A stretch of 49,115 nt of DNA from Flavipsychrobacter stenotrophus (GTDB lineage: Bacteria > Bacteroidota > Bacteroidia > Chitinophagales > Chitinophagaceae). Both the position numbers and the translations under genes were made by a program. Of this stretch, positions 19,354 to 28,931 are shown piece after piece (the first letter of the stretch is position 1; the number at the start of each line of letters is the position of its first letter). The stretch covers positions 1-49,115 of the forward strand of contig CAMDNC010000003.1 of the NCBI GenBank assembly GCA_945902755.1. Direction: 5' to 3'. Under the pieces are notes generated by a model. It saw only the letters and a list, made by a program, of their open reading frames with translations, did no database searches and was not told the DNA's origin.

Positions 19354-19372
19354 GCAGAGTGAAACACTCTGC
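19354..19372 (-). other. Intercistronic hairpin rpsD-rpoA
   Basis: GCAGAGTG-TTT-CACTCTGC on the minus strand, followed by TATGTTGTTTTT. Confidence 0.6.
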
Positions 19373-19388
19373 TGTTGATATGACGTTA

Positions 19389-19994
19389 TTACTTAGAGTA
19401 CAACTCTACAATCAGCTGCTCCTTAATGTTCTCGGGAACTGCTTCACGTTCTGGGTGGGCTATGTATGTTCCAACCAAATCTTTTTCGTTGAAATCTAAC
19501 CAGCTGATACGTGTATTCTTTGGACGAATCATAGCTGTTACCGTATTGTTAGCCTTGCTTTTAGGTTTCAATTCTATTACATCCCCTGGTTTCAGCGTGT
19601 AAGAAGGTATGTTAACAACATGGCCGTTAACCATAACATGCTTGTGAGATACTAACTGACGAGCAGCAGGACGTGTAGGGGCGATACCCATACGGAATAC
19701 TGCATTATCTAAGCGTGCTTCCAACAATTTGATAAGGTTTTCACCTGTTGCACCTTTAAGGCGTGAAGCCTCAACATAGGTGTTTGCGAACTGCTTTTCG
19801 AGCAAGCCATAGGTGTATTTGGCTTTTTGTTTTTCTTTCAGCTGCACAGCATATTCGCTTGGAGCCTTACGCTTGCGAGTAGGTCCGTGCTGACCTGGAG
19901 GGTTACTGTTTTTAGAAAGGCTTTTGCCTGATCCAAGAATCGGCTCTCCGAAAATGCGGCAGATTCTGTTTTTGGGTCCTGTATAACGTGCCAT
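19389..19994 (-). CDS. rpsD: 30S ribosomal protein S4
   Basis: MARYTGPKNRICRIFGEPILG...RLDNAVFRMGIAPTRPAARQLVSHKHVMVNG. Confidence 0.98.
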   Translation of the reverse strand: MARYTGPKNRICRIFGEPILGSGKSLSKNSNPPGQHGPTRKRKAPSEYAVQLKEKQKAKYTYGLLEKQFANTYVEASRLKGATGENLIKLLEARLDNAVFRMGIAPTRPAARQLVSHKHVMVNGHVVNIPSYTLKPGDVIELKPKSKANNTVTAMIRPKNTRISWLDFNEKDLVGTYIAHPEREAVPENIKEQLIVELYSK

Positions 19995-20128
19995 GACGAT
20001 TTTTGTTTTAGCTGCTCCGTCTCCTTTAAAAATCGTAAAATCCGATCCGGAACAGCACTTGTTATTAAAATTATTGAATAATGATTTTTAACTGAACAAT
20101 TGCAATGAAATGCAAATGACGCAATAGA

Positions 20129-20530
20129 CTAAACTCTACGTTTTTTGGGAGGGCGACAACCATTGTGTGGCAGTGGGGTAACATCCTTTATCGACGTAAC
20201 TTCTATACCAGAATTATTGATGGAACGTATAGCACCTTCGCGACCAGAACCTGGTCCCTTAACATACACATCTGCACGTTTCATACCAGCATCAACTGCA
20301 ACTTTAGCGCAGTCTTGAGCTGCCATTTGGGCAGCATATGGTGTGTTCTTTTTTGAACCACGGAAACCCATTTTACCCGCAGATGACCAAGATATAACTT
20401 GTCCACTTTTGTTGGTGATACTGATGATGATGTTATTGAATGTTGCACTGATGTGCACATCACCATGTGTGTCTACTTTAACGATTCGTTTTTTTGCAAC
20501 GACTTTCGCTGATGCTTGCGCTTTTGCCAT
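20129..20530 (-). CDS. rpsK: 30S ribosomal protein S11
   Basis: [49 protein letters not shown]...[15 protein letters not shown]. Confidence 0.98.
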   Translation of the reverse strand: MAKAQASAKVVAKKRIVKVDTHGDVHISATFNNIIISITNKSGQVISWSSAGKMGFRGSKKNTPYAAQMAAQDCAKVAVDAGMKRADVYVKGPGSGREGAIRSINNSGIEVTSIKDVTPLPHNGCRPPKKRRV

Positions 20531-20634
20531 TTTAGTTTTTTAATAAAAGGTAATCACTGAAAATTAACCGGCCACAGCCAGCCCACACCACTCCTCCCCA
20601 TTGCGCCACAATGGATCTGGCAGTGGAATAGATT

Positions 20635-21015
20635 TTATTTTTTTGGCGCTTTTTTCTTACCTGCAACTGTCTTACGCTTTCCTTTACGAGTACGACTGTT
20701 TGTACGAGTACGTTGACCACGTAATGGTAAACCCTTACGATGACGGAGGCCACGGTAACAAGCGATGTCCATAAGACGTTTGATATTCATCTGCACTTCA
20801 GAACGCAGCTGACCTTCCACTTTAAACTCAGCGTTAATGATGTTACGAATCGCAGTTTGCTCTTCGTCATTCCATTCGTAAGCTTTTTTGTCATAGCTTA
20901 CTCCTGCTTTGTCAAGAATGTAGCGCGCAGTATTGTTGCCAATACCATAGATGTAGGTGAGCGCTATTTCACCACGTTTGTTTTTCGGAAGGTCAATACC
21001 AGCTATACGAGCCAT
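20635..21015 (-). CDS. rpsM: 30S ribosomal protein S13
   Basis: [34 protein letters not shown]...[26 protein letters not shown]. Confidence 0.98.
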   Translation of the reverse strand: MARIAGIDLPKNKRGEIALTYIYGIGNNTARYILDKAGVSYDKKAYEWNDEEQTAIRNIINAEFKVEGQLRSEVQMNIKRLMDIACYRGLRHRKGLPLRGQRTRTNSRTRKGKRKTVAGKKKAPKK

Positions 21016-21134
21016 TGAAAATTGAATTTTTAAACTCTCAGCCCCTAAATGGGTGGCAGAGTATTTTACTAATTATTGTTATGCAATTTATTTTGTAGCT
21101 TCTTTGTGAAGCATCCTATCAAACAGAGAAAAGA

Positions 21135-21251
21135 TTAACCTTGTCTTTGTTTAAAACGAGGATTTTTTTTGTTAATGATGTACAGTTTGCCTTTACGACG
21201 TACAATCTTACAATCAACACTACGCTTTTTTATAGCTGCTCTTACTTTCAT
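21135..21251 (-). CDS. rpmJ: 50S ribosomal protein L36
   Basis: Manually translated minus-strand ORF of 38 aa (below the ORF-track cutoff): [38 protein letters not shown]. Confidence 0.97.
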   Translation of the reverse strand: MKVRAAIKKRSVDCKIVRRKGKLYIINKKNPRFKQRQG

Positions 21252-21297
21252 GATATTGTATTTTGCTCTTTTGTTTTATATAAACCCAAAGGGTAAT

Positions 21298-21516
21298 TTA
21301 CTTGTATCTGTATATTATTCTACCACGACTAAGATCGTACGGACTCATTTCCACTCCTACTTTATCTCCTGGCAGTATACGAATGTAGTGCATGCGCATC
21401 TTACCTGATATTGTTGCTAATATTTCGTGCCCATTTTCTAAACGGACCCGGAACATAGCGTTAGATAGTGCTTCAACGATAGTACCGTCCTGCTTAATGA
21501 GTGATTGTTTGGCCAT
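21298..21516 (-). CDS. infA: Translation initiation factor IF-1
   Basis: [72 protein letters not shown]. Confidence 0.98.
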   Translation of the reverse strand: MAKQSLIKQDGTIVEALSNAMFRVRLENGHEILATISGKMRMHYIRILPGDKVGVEMSPYDLSRGRIIYRYK

Positions 21517-21532
21517 ATTTTTTTAAGGACTG

Positions 21533-21540
21533 CAAAGGTA
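21533..21540 (-). promoter_or_regulatory. Bacteroidota -7 element (TACCTTTG) of the infA operon
   Basis: Minus-strand TACCTTTGCA, matches TAnnTTTG, 16 bp upstream of the infA ATG. Confidence 0.65.
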
Positions 21541-21767
21541 GTAAAAACTTTTTATTTAATAGAAAAATTTTTCGGCAAATTAATTTTCACGTAATTCAAC
21601 GATAAACAGCAGCAATATTACTAGCCTAGACACCTAGAAAATGACCAAAGAAAGTAGCAAATAACAAACAACTATTACCAAGTGATAAAGCATCTCTATA
21701 AGTGGTTTTAGTACATTTGCACTTTCGTATAACTAGAAGTCTTCAGGGGCTTTCATTTTAACAATTC

Positions 21768-22328
21768 ATGCACGAAATTGAACCATTTTATAATTGGCGA
21801 CATCTTTACATTGCTGAAGAAGATGAGTTTTCCCCTTTTTATGGGGCAGAACATAGTGAGTTTGAATATTCTAATACTATTTATAACTATTATATACACC
21901 CACAATGGGATGACTTCGGGTCAAGGACTCTATACCTAAAAGTTCTATTTGTTGATTATGACTATAATTTTGCGATTATTGAACTAATAGGTGAATGGAA
22001 TGACGCTGTTGAGAACGACATTATGCAACTGAAACGATCTGTAATAGACCTTATGGTTGCAAAGGGTATCTTTAAGTACATACTAATAACAGAGAATGTA
22101 CTGAATTTTCATAGTAGCGACACAGACTATTATCAGGAATGGAGCGAAGATGTGAGAGATGATGGAGGATGGATAGCAAGTATAAATATGCCAGAGCAAT
22201 CTCAATATGATTTTCACAAAAGCCATATCGATTATTATGTGCACCTACTTGAAAGTCCTAACTGGCGTACATTTCAACCAAATGATTTTTTCCAGTCAAT
22301 AGACAACCAAATGCTTCGCCTAATGTAA
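21768..22328 (+). CDS. Hypothetical protein
   Basis: 186 aa ORF, acidic/aromatic rich, no family recognised. Confidence 0.65.
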   Translation: MHEIEPFYNWRHLYIAEEDEFSPFYGAEHSEFEYSNTIYNYYIHPQWDDFGSRTLYLKVLFVDYDYNFAIIELIGEWNDAVENDIMQLKRSVIDLMVAKGIFKYILITENVLNFHSSDTDYYQEWSEDVRDDGGWIASINMPEQSQYDFHKSHIDYYVHLLESPNWRTFQPNDFFQSIDNQMLRLM

Positions 22329-22335
22329 CAAGCAT

Positions 22336-22512
22336 CTACATGCCTGATAGTTTCCTCATTAGGTTTACCCCACCCTTCTTATTAGAGTTTGCTGATGCTT
22401 TTGATGCTACTGAGCCTTTTTTGCCTTTGGGTTGGTTGCCAAAAACTATTTGTTTAGCTGGGAGTTTAGAAGGGCCAGCTTTTTTATTTGTATTGTTTTT
22501 TGAATTTTCCAT
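22336..22512 (-). CDS. Small basic hypothetical protein
   Basis: MENSKNNTNKKAGPSKLPAKQIVFGNQPKGKKGSVASKASANSNKKGGVNLMRKLSGM; an opposite-strand ORF overlaps it. Confidence 0.5.
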   Translation of the reverse strand: MENSKNNTNKKAGPSKLPAKQIVFGNQPKGKKGSVASKASANSNKKGGVNLMRKLSGM

Positions 22513-22709
22513 AATGCAAGGTATGTTATTTATTGATTTAGTCAATGAAATACGCAAAAAAAACCAACTGAAAAACAATACAATATAATATTTGTTAGCT
22601 AATGTAAATAAATTACCCTATCTAATGTTACCAATTTCACAGAATATTATGTAATATTGTGGTCCTATCTACTCCTTTGGGTAAAAAAATCATCACTAAA
22701 TAGAAAACG

Positions 22710-24626
22710 ATGTCATACAAAGTACGCATCCTCCCCAGGTGGTTGGTCTTTTTATTAGACCTTTTTCTGGTATGCTTTTGCATTTTTCTATCAAGAATGC
22801 TGAAGCTGAACTTCAACTGGGATCAAATCGGTGTTGGTCTTCGCTTCATGATGGGCGTTGCATTTCTTTTGAATGCTGCACTTTTTTACATTTTCAAAAG
22901 CTACGCAGGTATTATCAGATACACCAATCTTGAGGATACCTCCCGACTGGTAATGGTGAATGCAATTGCCGCCTTCTTCTATTTGGTACTAAACATCTTC
23001 TTCCTAAAATCTGGCAACTATTTCACCCTTCAAATAGTTGCGATTAATTTTTTCATTACCAGTTTTGTAATCATATCGTACAGACTCACAGTTCGTTATG
23101 TATTCAATTTTTACAAAACGCTATCTCATGGTGGTGTTAAAGTCCTAAAGAAAAAAGTAGTTGTTCATGATACATCTGCAGATGGGCTTCATATTAAAAA
23201 AGTAATGAACAGTCTGCCTGATGGAGATATGCAAGTGGTTGCATTTCTAGATGATTCGTTTATCACTACAGGTAAGCTACTGGAGGGTATACCGATCTAT
23301 AGCACGCAAGAAAACAGTCTTGCAAAATTGAGCGCGGAGGGGGTAGAGATATTAATTATGGCCAGTAAGGTAATAGACACCAGAAAATTAAATGAGCTGG
23401 TAGATAATTGCCTTAAACATGGTATTAAAATTCAGCAAGTACCCGCAATGCGCGACTGGCTAAATGGAAAATTGGACACCCAACAACTTCAAAATATAAA
23501 CATTGAAGATTTGTTGGAACGGGAAGTGATCAAAATTCACAATGAGGCAATATATAGTGAACTAAAGGGTAAAAAAATTCTAGTTACTGGTGCAGCAGGC
23601 TCTATAGGAAGTGAACTTGTAAGGCAATTGCTTAACTATCGTCCATCGCTTCTTATATTGTGTGACAAAGCAGAAACGCCCATGCACGAGTTTATGCTAG
23701 AAATACAGGAAAAATTCAACAATCCTGTCGTAAAGGCATACATGGGAGACATTTGCGACAAAAACCGAATGGAACATCTTTTTGAAATATATAATCCGCA
23801 AATTGTGTTTCATGCTGCAGCTTACAAACATGTACCGCTGATGGAAGATAATCCATCTATTGCTGTAATAAACAATGTAGGGGGCACTAAAACGTTAGCT
23901 GAATTGGCAGTAGCCAACAATGTTGAGAAGTTTGTTATGGTATCGACCGACAAAGCTGTGAACCCTACGAATGTGATGGGTGCGTCTAAGCGTATTGCCG
24001 AAATATTTACGCAAAGCTTTTTCAAACAGCTGTCTATTTCTAATGAAAATAATCCTAATGCTAAGATAACCAAATTTGTAACGACCCGTTTTGGCAATGT
24101 TTTGGGTTCAAATGGTTCAGTTATACCTAGATTCCAGAAACAACTTGAGAAAGGTGGTCCTATAACCGTTACCCACCCAGATATTACCCGTTACTTTATG
24201 ACTATACCAGAGGCTTGCTTATTAGTCATAGAAGCTGGCGTAATGGGCCAAGGTGGCGAGATATTTGTATTTGATATGGGCGAACCCATAAAAATAGCTG
24301 ACTTGGCTAGAAAAGTGATTAAACTTTCAGGTAAAGAGCCTGATAGGGACATCCAAATAGTGTACACAGGGCTTAGACCAGGTGAAAAATTATACGAAGA
24401 ATTATTAAGTAGTGCAGAAAATTCAAGACCCACCTATCACGAAAAAATTCTGATTGCTGATGTTCGTCAGTACGACTTTAATGTAGTAGAGAAAAAAGTG
24501 AATAAACTTATTAGTAGCGCTAGTAGACATTATACGCTAGAAACTGTATCATTGATGAAAGACTTAGTACCCGAGTTTGTAAGCAATAACATAGCTTACG
24601 AAAAAATTAATGCTAAAATGAAATAA
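22710..24626 (+). CDS. Membrane nucleoside-diphosphate-sugar 4,6-dehydratase (CapD/WbpM/PglF-like)
   Basis: N-terminal TM helices; KKILVTGAAGSIGSELVRQLL; VFHAAAYKHVPLMEDNP; VSTDKAVNPTNVMGASKRIAE; VTTRFGNVLGSNGSVIPRF. Confidence 0.93.
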   Translation: MSYKVRILPRWLVFLLDLFLVCFCIFLSRMLKLNFNWDQIGVGLRFMMGVAFLLNAALFYIFKSYAGIIRYTNLEDTSRLVMVNAIAAFFYLVLNIFFLKSGNYFTLQIVAINFFITSFVIISYRLTVRYVFNFYKTLSHGGVKVLKKKVVVHDTSADGLHIKKVMNSLPDGDMQVVAFLDDSFITTGKLLEGIPIYSTQENSLAKLSAEGVEILIMASKVIDTRKLNELVDNCLKHGIKIQQVPAMRDWLNGKLDTQQLQNINIEDLLEREVIKIHNEAIYSELKGKKILVTGAAGSIGSELVRQLLNYRPSLLILCDKAETPMHEFMLEIQEKFNNPVVKAYMGDICDKNRMEHLFEIYNPQIVFHAAAYKHVPLMEDNPSIAVINNVGGTKTLAELAVANNVEKFVMVSTDKAVNPTNVMGASKRIAEIFTQSFFKQLSISNENNPNAKITKFVTTRFGNVLGSNGSVIPRFQKQLEKGGPITVTHPDITRYFMTIPEACLLVIEAGVMGQGGEIFVFDMGEPIKIADLARKVIKLSGKEPDRDIQIVYTGLRPGEKLYEELLSSAENSRPTYHEKILIADVRQYDFNVVEKKVNKLISSASRHYTLETVSLMKDLVPEFVSNNIAYEKINAKMK

Positions 24627-25116
24627 TAGTAGATTGATATCAAATTCTGCTCCAATCCTCTAATCAGTTCTTACTTAATTGCAATAACTAACCTATCGAA
24701 CTTTCTTTCGGTGATAACAAAGTCTTACATACAATAGTATTGATGCTATAGTAGGTACAGTACCTCTGTAATTCTGCCAAATAGGAGGGATTAAATTTAG
24801 CCATTGCTACACAACAGAAGCTCATTAAATAACTTTGGTACTGTACATCGCTAGATTGGTGATTTGCTTGCTTCTTAATCCAACCACTTCGACAAATTAT
24901 GGCATACTAAAATTAATATTGGGGGAGCTAGTTGTAAAAATTGGAAAATACTTTTACTATTCGTTTCTTGTTATAGTTGTCTCACTCTATCAACAAAAGT
25001 TCACCTGATTCTAACTGCAATTTGAGTGTACAATATTTATTTTATTACATATACTTATATATATTTTTTTCTTGGAAACATAGGTTACGTAACTGAGGCA
25101 AAGAAAAATACAAAAA

Positions 25117-25145
25117 ATGAAAGCCACCCAAAAGAGTGGCTTTCA
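25117..25145 (-). terminator. Hairpin terminator of the large T9SS type B gene
   Basis: ATGAAAGCCAC-CCAAAAGA-GTGGCTTTCAT; minus strand continues into a T-rich run. Confidence 0.75.
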
Positions 25146-25165
25146 TTTCATTATTATCCCATACT

Positions 25166-28100
25166 TTATCTTAAGATAGTAACATTGCCTTTATGTTGTT
25201 CTATCTGACCATCTTTGAAAGTGACATCAATTACGTAAACATATACTCCAGAAGGCTGAGGAACACCATTTAAGGCACCATCCCAACCTTGTCCGTCAGT
25301 GCTGGTGGTTTCGTATATCTGCTGTCCCCAACGGTTGTAAATGTTCATTCTGAAAGTGGTAACACCTCTAGATAAGAATTTACGAGGGAAGAAGAAGTCA
25401 TTTACTCCGTCATTATTTGGAGTGAATACGTTAGGAACATCAACGTAGCAATCTTTGTTCACAAACACTGTATCAGTGGTAGCACAACCATCAATAGTAA
25501 CAGTAGCAATGTAGGTACCAGGTTTAGTAACTACCAAACTAGACGAAGTTTGACCAGTATTCCAACGCCAACTAGCCTTCGGATTTAAATTATTTCTATC
25601 ATCCTTGAGCTGAATTGGGTTACCACCGGGGCATATTGCCGTATCTGGTCCCAAATACAAACCTGGCACATCGAACACATAAATTCTGAGTGATGCTGAT
25701 TTTTCTGGACAGGCTCTAAACTTGGCATCAAAAGTTACATCCATAGGTCCTACTCCTTCAAACGAATGCATTACAGGATTGGCATTGGTCATTTCAAAAC
25801 CATCGGTCATTGTCCATTTGTTGCCAGTATCGCCACTAGTGGTGTATATCGCACTCAGTGTTACCGCCTGACCACGACATATAGCTGTTACATCGCCAGA
25901 AACTTTAAGCGTCAATACACTGTTCGAGTCAACAACAATTGATTTTGTCATCGTATCGTAGCAGTGCTTACCTTTTGTAATATTGTGTACAACCAAAGAT
26001 GTGTTATAAGTACCCATATTAGTGTAAGAATGCACCACGTCCATGTTTTGGTCTACCCTACCATCGGCAAAATACCAAGTATAATCAAGACCAGTACCAG
26101 TGGATGTGTTAGTGAACGTAACGCTATCGATCTGACACAAGAATTTTTCAGGATTCATTGTAAAGTCCGCATTCTGAAAATGATTCAGGTTAAGTGTAAG
26201 TATAGAACTATCTACACATCTTGTATTTGTAGCAAACAACTTGATGATATAAGAAGAAGCTGTAGTATTGGTGTAAACATGGACGGGATTGATTTGGGTA
26301 GACGTACCACCGTCACCAAAATCCCAAGTATAGGTCAGTTCTCCTGCCGGGAATGAATTGTTTGTAAGAATCAGTGTGTCACCTTTACATCCATAATTTA
26401 CCAGTGTATCGAAACGCGCACCGATAGGCGGGGCTGCTAGCGTAGCAATAGAGGTTAACGTAGCTGTGCATACGCCAGCAGTTCTTACAGTGAAAGGAGT
26501 GTAGACCCCTTCACACAATGTAGAAAGCGTAATGGTACTATCTGAATTGATATAAAACGATAACGGTGTTTGGGCTACTCCATCTTTACTATAAGTAACT
26601 GTATCCAACTGATCTGGGTGTAGACCATCTAATTTGATCCAACCATCACAGTATCCACATTTAGAAGGATTCTGACTGGTTACTGCAGTAAGAGTAAACG
26701 GAGGATCTACTAAAGTAACTGGACCTATTGGATCGGCTGTACAATATCCATACCTGACAACAATATTGGAATATATTCCTGCTCTCAAATCAGGAATAAC
26801 CAACGTGCCTCCTGGAGAAACAACACCTATAATAGGAGGTTGAGGTATACCAAATTTATCATAGGTTACCGTATCTATACCACCGGGGTTAAGATTGCTA
26901 AGTAATATAGAACCATCATTTTTTCCACAATGACTTGGGTCAACGCCTTCAGCAATTGGCAAAAGTTTTGACGGCACCACCAATCTTATGGTATCAAACA
27001 AAGCACATTCAGTAGAAACGGACGTAAAAATAGTAGAAATATACAAACCAGGGCCAGGTAGTGGACCCGGCTCAAATAAATCAGTAAATGCTACAGAATC
27101 CACATAGGTAGCGAAAGTATCAGTTCCTACAGGTAAGGCTGGATTTGAAACTTTGATGGTCCAAGGCTGACCAGAACCGCCAGGAACTATGCGTACTACA
27201 GCCTTTGTGATGCAAGTTGCTTCTGCAATAACATTGTGGCTGATTGTAGGTACGGGATAAATACTGATTGTGTAAGCTATAGTATTGTTCCCATTTAAAG
27301 GACAGGCATCATCGCGAAGATTCAAGAAGAAAGTATAAACACCAGGAGTCATTAAAGAAGCATTACCGCTAAAAACACAAATTGGATTCGGGGTACCATT
27401 GTTAGTTACAGAAAAACTCATACCTGTAGGTAGACCAGTAGCGGTGCAAGTAACGTTTATAACAGCAGGCGTAGTAGTGTCTGGCCTTGGACGCATAGTT
27501 AAAGTAAATGAACCTTCATCACCACAAACGTGAAATGCTCTGGGACCATCAACTTCAATAACGCCACCAGTATCTACAGTACCGACTGTGGGGGCATTAA
27601 CTAAACAACCACGAACCAAAAATGTCATTTCTCTTTGCATGCTGCCTACCAAAGTACCACCACGAAATTCTTTGATTTCGTAAACCACAACACTCCTTTG
27701 AACGAAATTAGGATTGAAACATACCTGACCGTTTACAGGACTGAAACTGAAGCTGCCCGCCACGCATCTGAGTGGTGTAGTAGCAGAAACAGCTGTAGCT
27801 GGAGGTGTCCAAGCGGTACCAGTGTATGCTACATCAGCACCTGAAGTTGCACAATCTGATGTTGCATTTTTAGCAGGAATTAGTTCAAATCTCAAGCTGT
27901 CATCCTCTGGATCGATAGCACCAGGTGTGTAACAAATAGGTGTATTGAGACAGAAAAATGGTGTAGGTACAACTGTAAGGCTAGGGTTTGTGTTGTTATA
28001 TACAGTGTTGTTCAGTGTCGCAGTCAACTCCATCAATGTACCACCGGCACCTACTATATTAGTTATTGCAGCTGCACGACCAGCAGAAGAAGCTCCATAA

Positions 28101-28537
28101 GTTGAGTTAAAAACAAAGCGCCAATTTGCAGAGGTATACGGCAATGTGTAGTTTATCGAATACACAAACTTTTTGATACCTGGGATAGAGTTTGATGTAT
28201 TGGTACACTGGGTACGAGCCAATGAATCTGGACAAACTGGAGTAATTTCAACACCAGCGGATGGGGGGTTGACCGTGCATATCAATGTAGTTACTGGTGT
28301 TGCACCATCATAAACGCATACTCTTGGCGAACCGCCTGGAAGTGTTGCAAAAGCGCCAGCACTTGCAGGACCGCAATCACCATACAACACTACGGTAACC
28401 CTGTAAGTGCTACCAGATAGCCATGTGTAATAAATATCTCCTCCCACTACGTGAGATGCAAATGAACCTTTTGCACCAAACATCAGAACAAACACTAACA
28501 CGAGACTGCGTAAAAATACAGGTATCGATCTTCTCAT
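25166..28537 (-). CDS. Large secreted adhesin with PKD domains and gliding-motility/T9SS type B C-terminal domain
   Basis: SHVVGGDIYYTW; PKD motif YTWDFGDGGTSTQINPVHVYT; C-terminal VPNVFTPNNDGVNDFFFPR...IYNRWGQQIYET...GWDGALNGVPQPSGVYVYVI. Confidence 0.93.
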   Translation of the reverse strand: MRRSIPVFLRSLVLVFVLMFGAKGSFASHVVGGDIYYTWLSGSTYRVTVVLYGDCGPASAGAFATLPGGSPRVCVYDGATPVTTLICTVNPPSAGVEITPVCPDSLARTQCTNTSNSIPGIKKFVYSINYTLPYTSANWRFVFNSTYGASSAGRAAAITNIVGAGGTLMELTATLNNTVYNNTNPSLTVVPTPFFCLNTPICYTPGAIDPEDDSLRFELIPAKNATSDCATSGADVAYTGTAWTPPATAVSATTPLRCVAGSFSFSPVNGQVCFNPNFVQRSVVVYEIKEFRGGTLVGSMQREMTFLVRGCLVNAPTVGTVDTGGVIEVDGPRAFHVCGDEGSFTLTMRPRPDTTTPAVINVTCTATGLPTGMSFSVTNNGTPNPICVFSGNASLMTPGVYTFFLNLRDDACPLNGNNTIAYTISIYPVPTISHNVIAEATCITKAVVRIVPGGSGQPWTIKVSNPALPVGTDTFATYVDSVAFTDLFEPGPLPGPGLYISTIFTSVSTECALFDTIRLVVPSKLLPIAEGVDPSHCGKNDGSILLSNLNPGGIDTVTYDKFGIPQPPIIGVVSPGGTLVIPDLRAGIYSNIVVRYGYCTADPIGPVTLVDPPFTLTAVTSQNPSKCGYCDGWIKLDGLHPDQLDTVTYSKDGVAQTPLSFYINSDSTITLSTLCEGVYTPFTVRTAGVCTATLTSIATLAAPPIGARFDTLVNYGCKGDTLILTNNSFPAGELTYTWDFGDGGTSTQINPVHVYTNTTASSYIIKLFATNTRCVDSSILTLNLNHFQNADFTMNPEKFLCQIDSVTFTNTSTGTGLDYTWYFADGRVDQNMDVVHSYTNMGTYNTSLVVHNITKGKHCYDTMTKSIVVDSNSVLTLKVSGDVTAICRGQAVTLSAIYTTSGDTGNKWTMTDGFEMTNANPVMHSFEGVGPMDVTFDAKFRACPEKSASLRIYVFDVPGLYLGPDTAICPGGNPIQLKDDRNNLNPKASWRWNTGQTSSSLVVTKPGTYIATVTIDGCATTDTVFVNKDCYVDVPNVFTPNNDGVNDFFFPRKFLSRGVTTFRMNIYNRWGQQIYETTSTDGQGWDGALNGVPQPSGVYVYVIDVTFKDGQIEQHKGNVTILR

Positions 28538-28894
28538 AAAAATTATAATATAAAAGTTTGAAGGTATAATCTCTTTGCTAACAATCTATAAAGACAGCAA
28601 ATCAATTAAAACAGTTTGCTTAACTGTAAAAATAATTTGTTTGGAGGAAATAAAAAATTAAACAGCTATATTTTTTCCCCACTTCAATACACAACCAAGA
28701 AAGTATAAAAATATACAAATATACCCCTATGCTTGAAACGAGGCTAAGGCATTTTTTTGGTGCAAAAAAAATGAAATGACGACATTGGCATACAATACAT
28801 TGTTATAACCAAAAGATTGCCTTCTAACTGTCGACCAAAGTGAATATTTCTATTTTAGTTTGTAGTGTAATTTCCGTTTTTGTTTAAGATGTGG

Positions 28895-28902
28895 TAATTT
28901 TG
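28895..28902 (+). promoter_or_regulatory. Bacteroidota -7 element (TAATTTTG) upstream of aconitase
   Basis: TAATTTTGCAATC, matches TAnnTTTG; ATG 30 bp downstream. Confidence 0.5.
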
Positions 28903-28931
28903 CAATCTAAATAAAAAATTAATCCCTCATA

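Noticed and set aside
20340-20753. ORFs overlapping rpsK/rpsM in other frames (20343-20543, 20532-20753)
   Set aside because: Overlap highly conserved ribosomal genes; 20532-20753 is a frame-shifted read-through of rpsM into the spacer.
22340-22588. Plus-strand 82-aa ORF
   Set aside because: Overlaps the small basic minus-strand ORF whose composition and start look more plausible; neither is strongly supported.
25964-26356. 130-aa plus-strand ORF
   Set aside because: Antisense to the T9SS type B adhesin with no supporting features.
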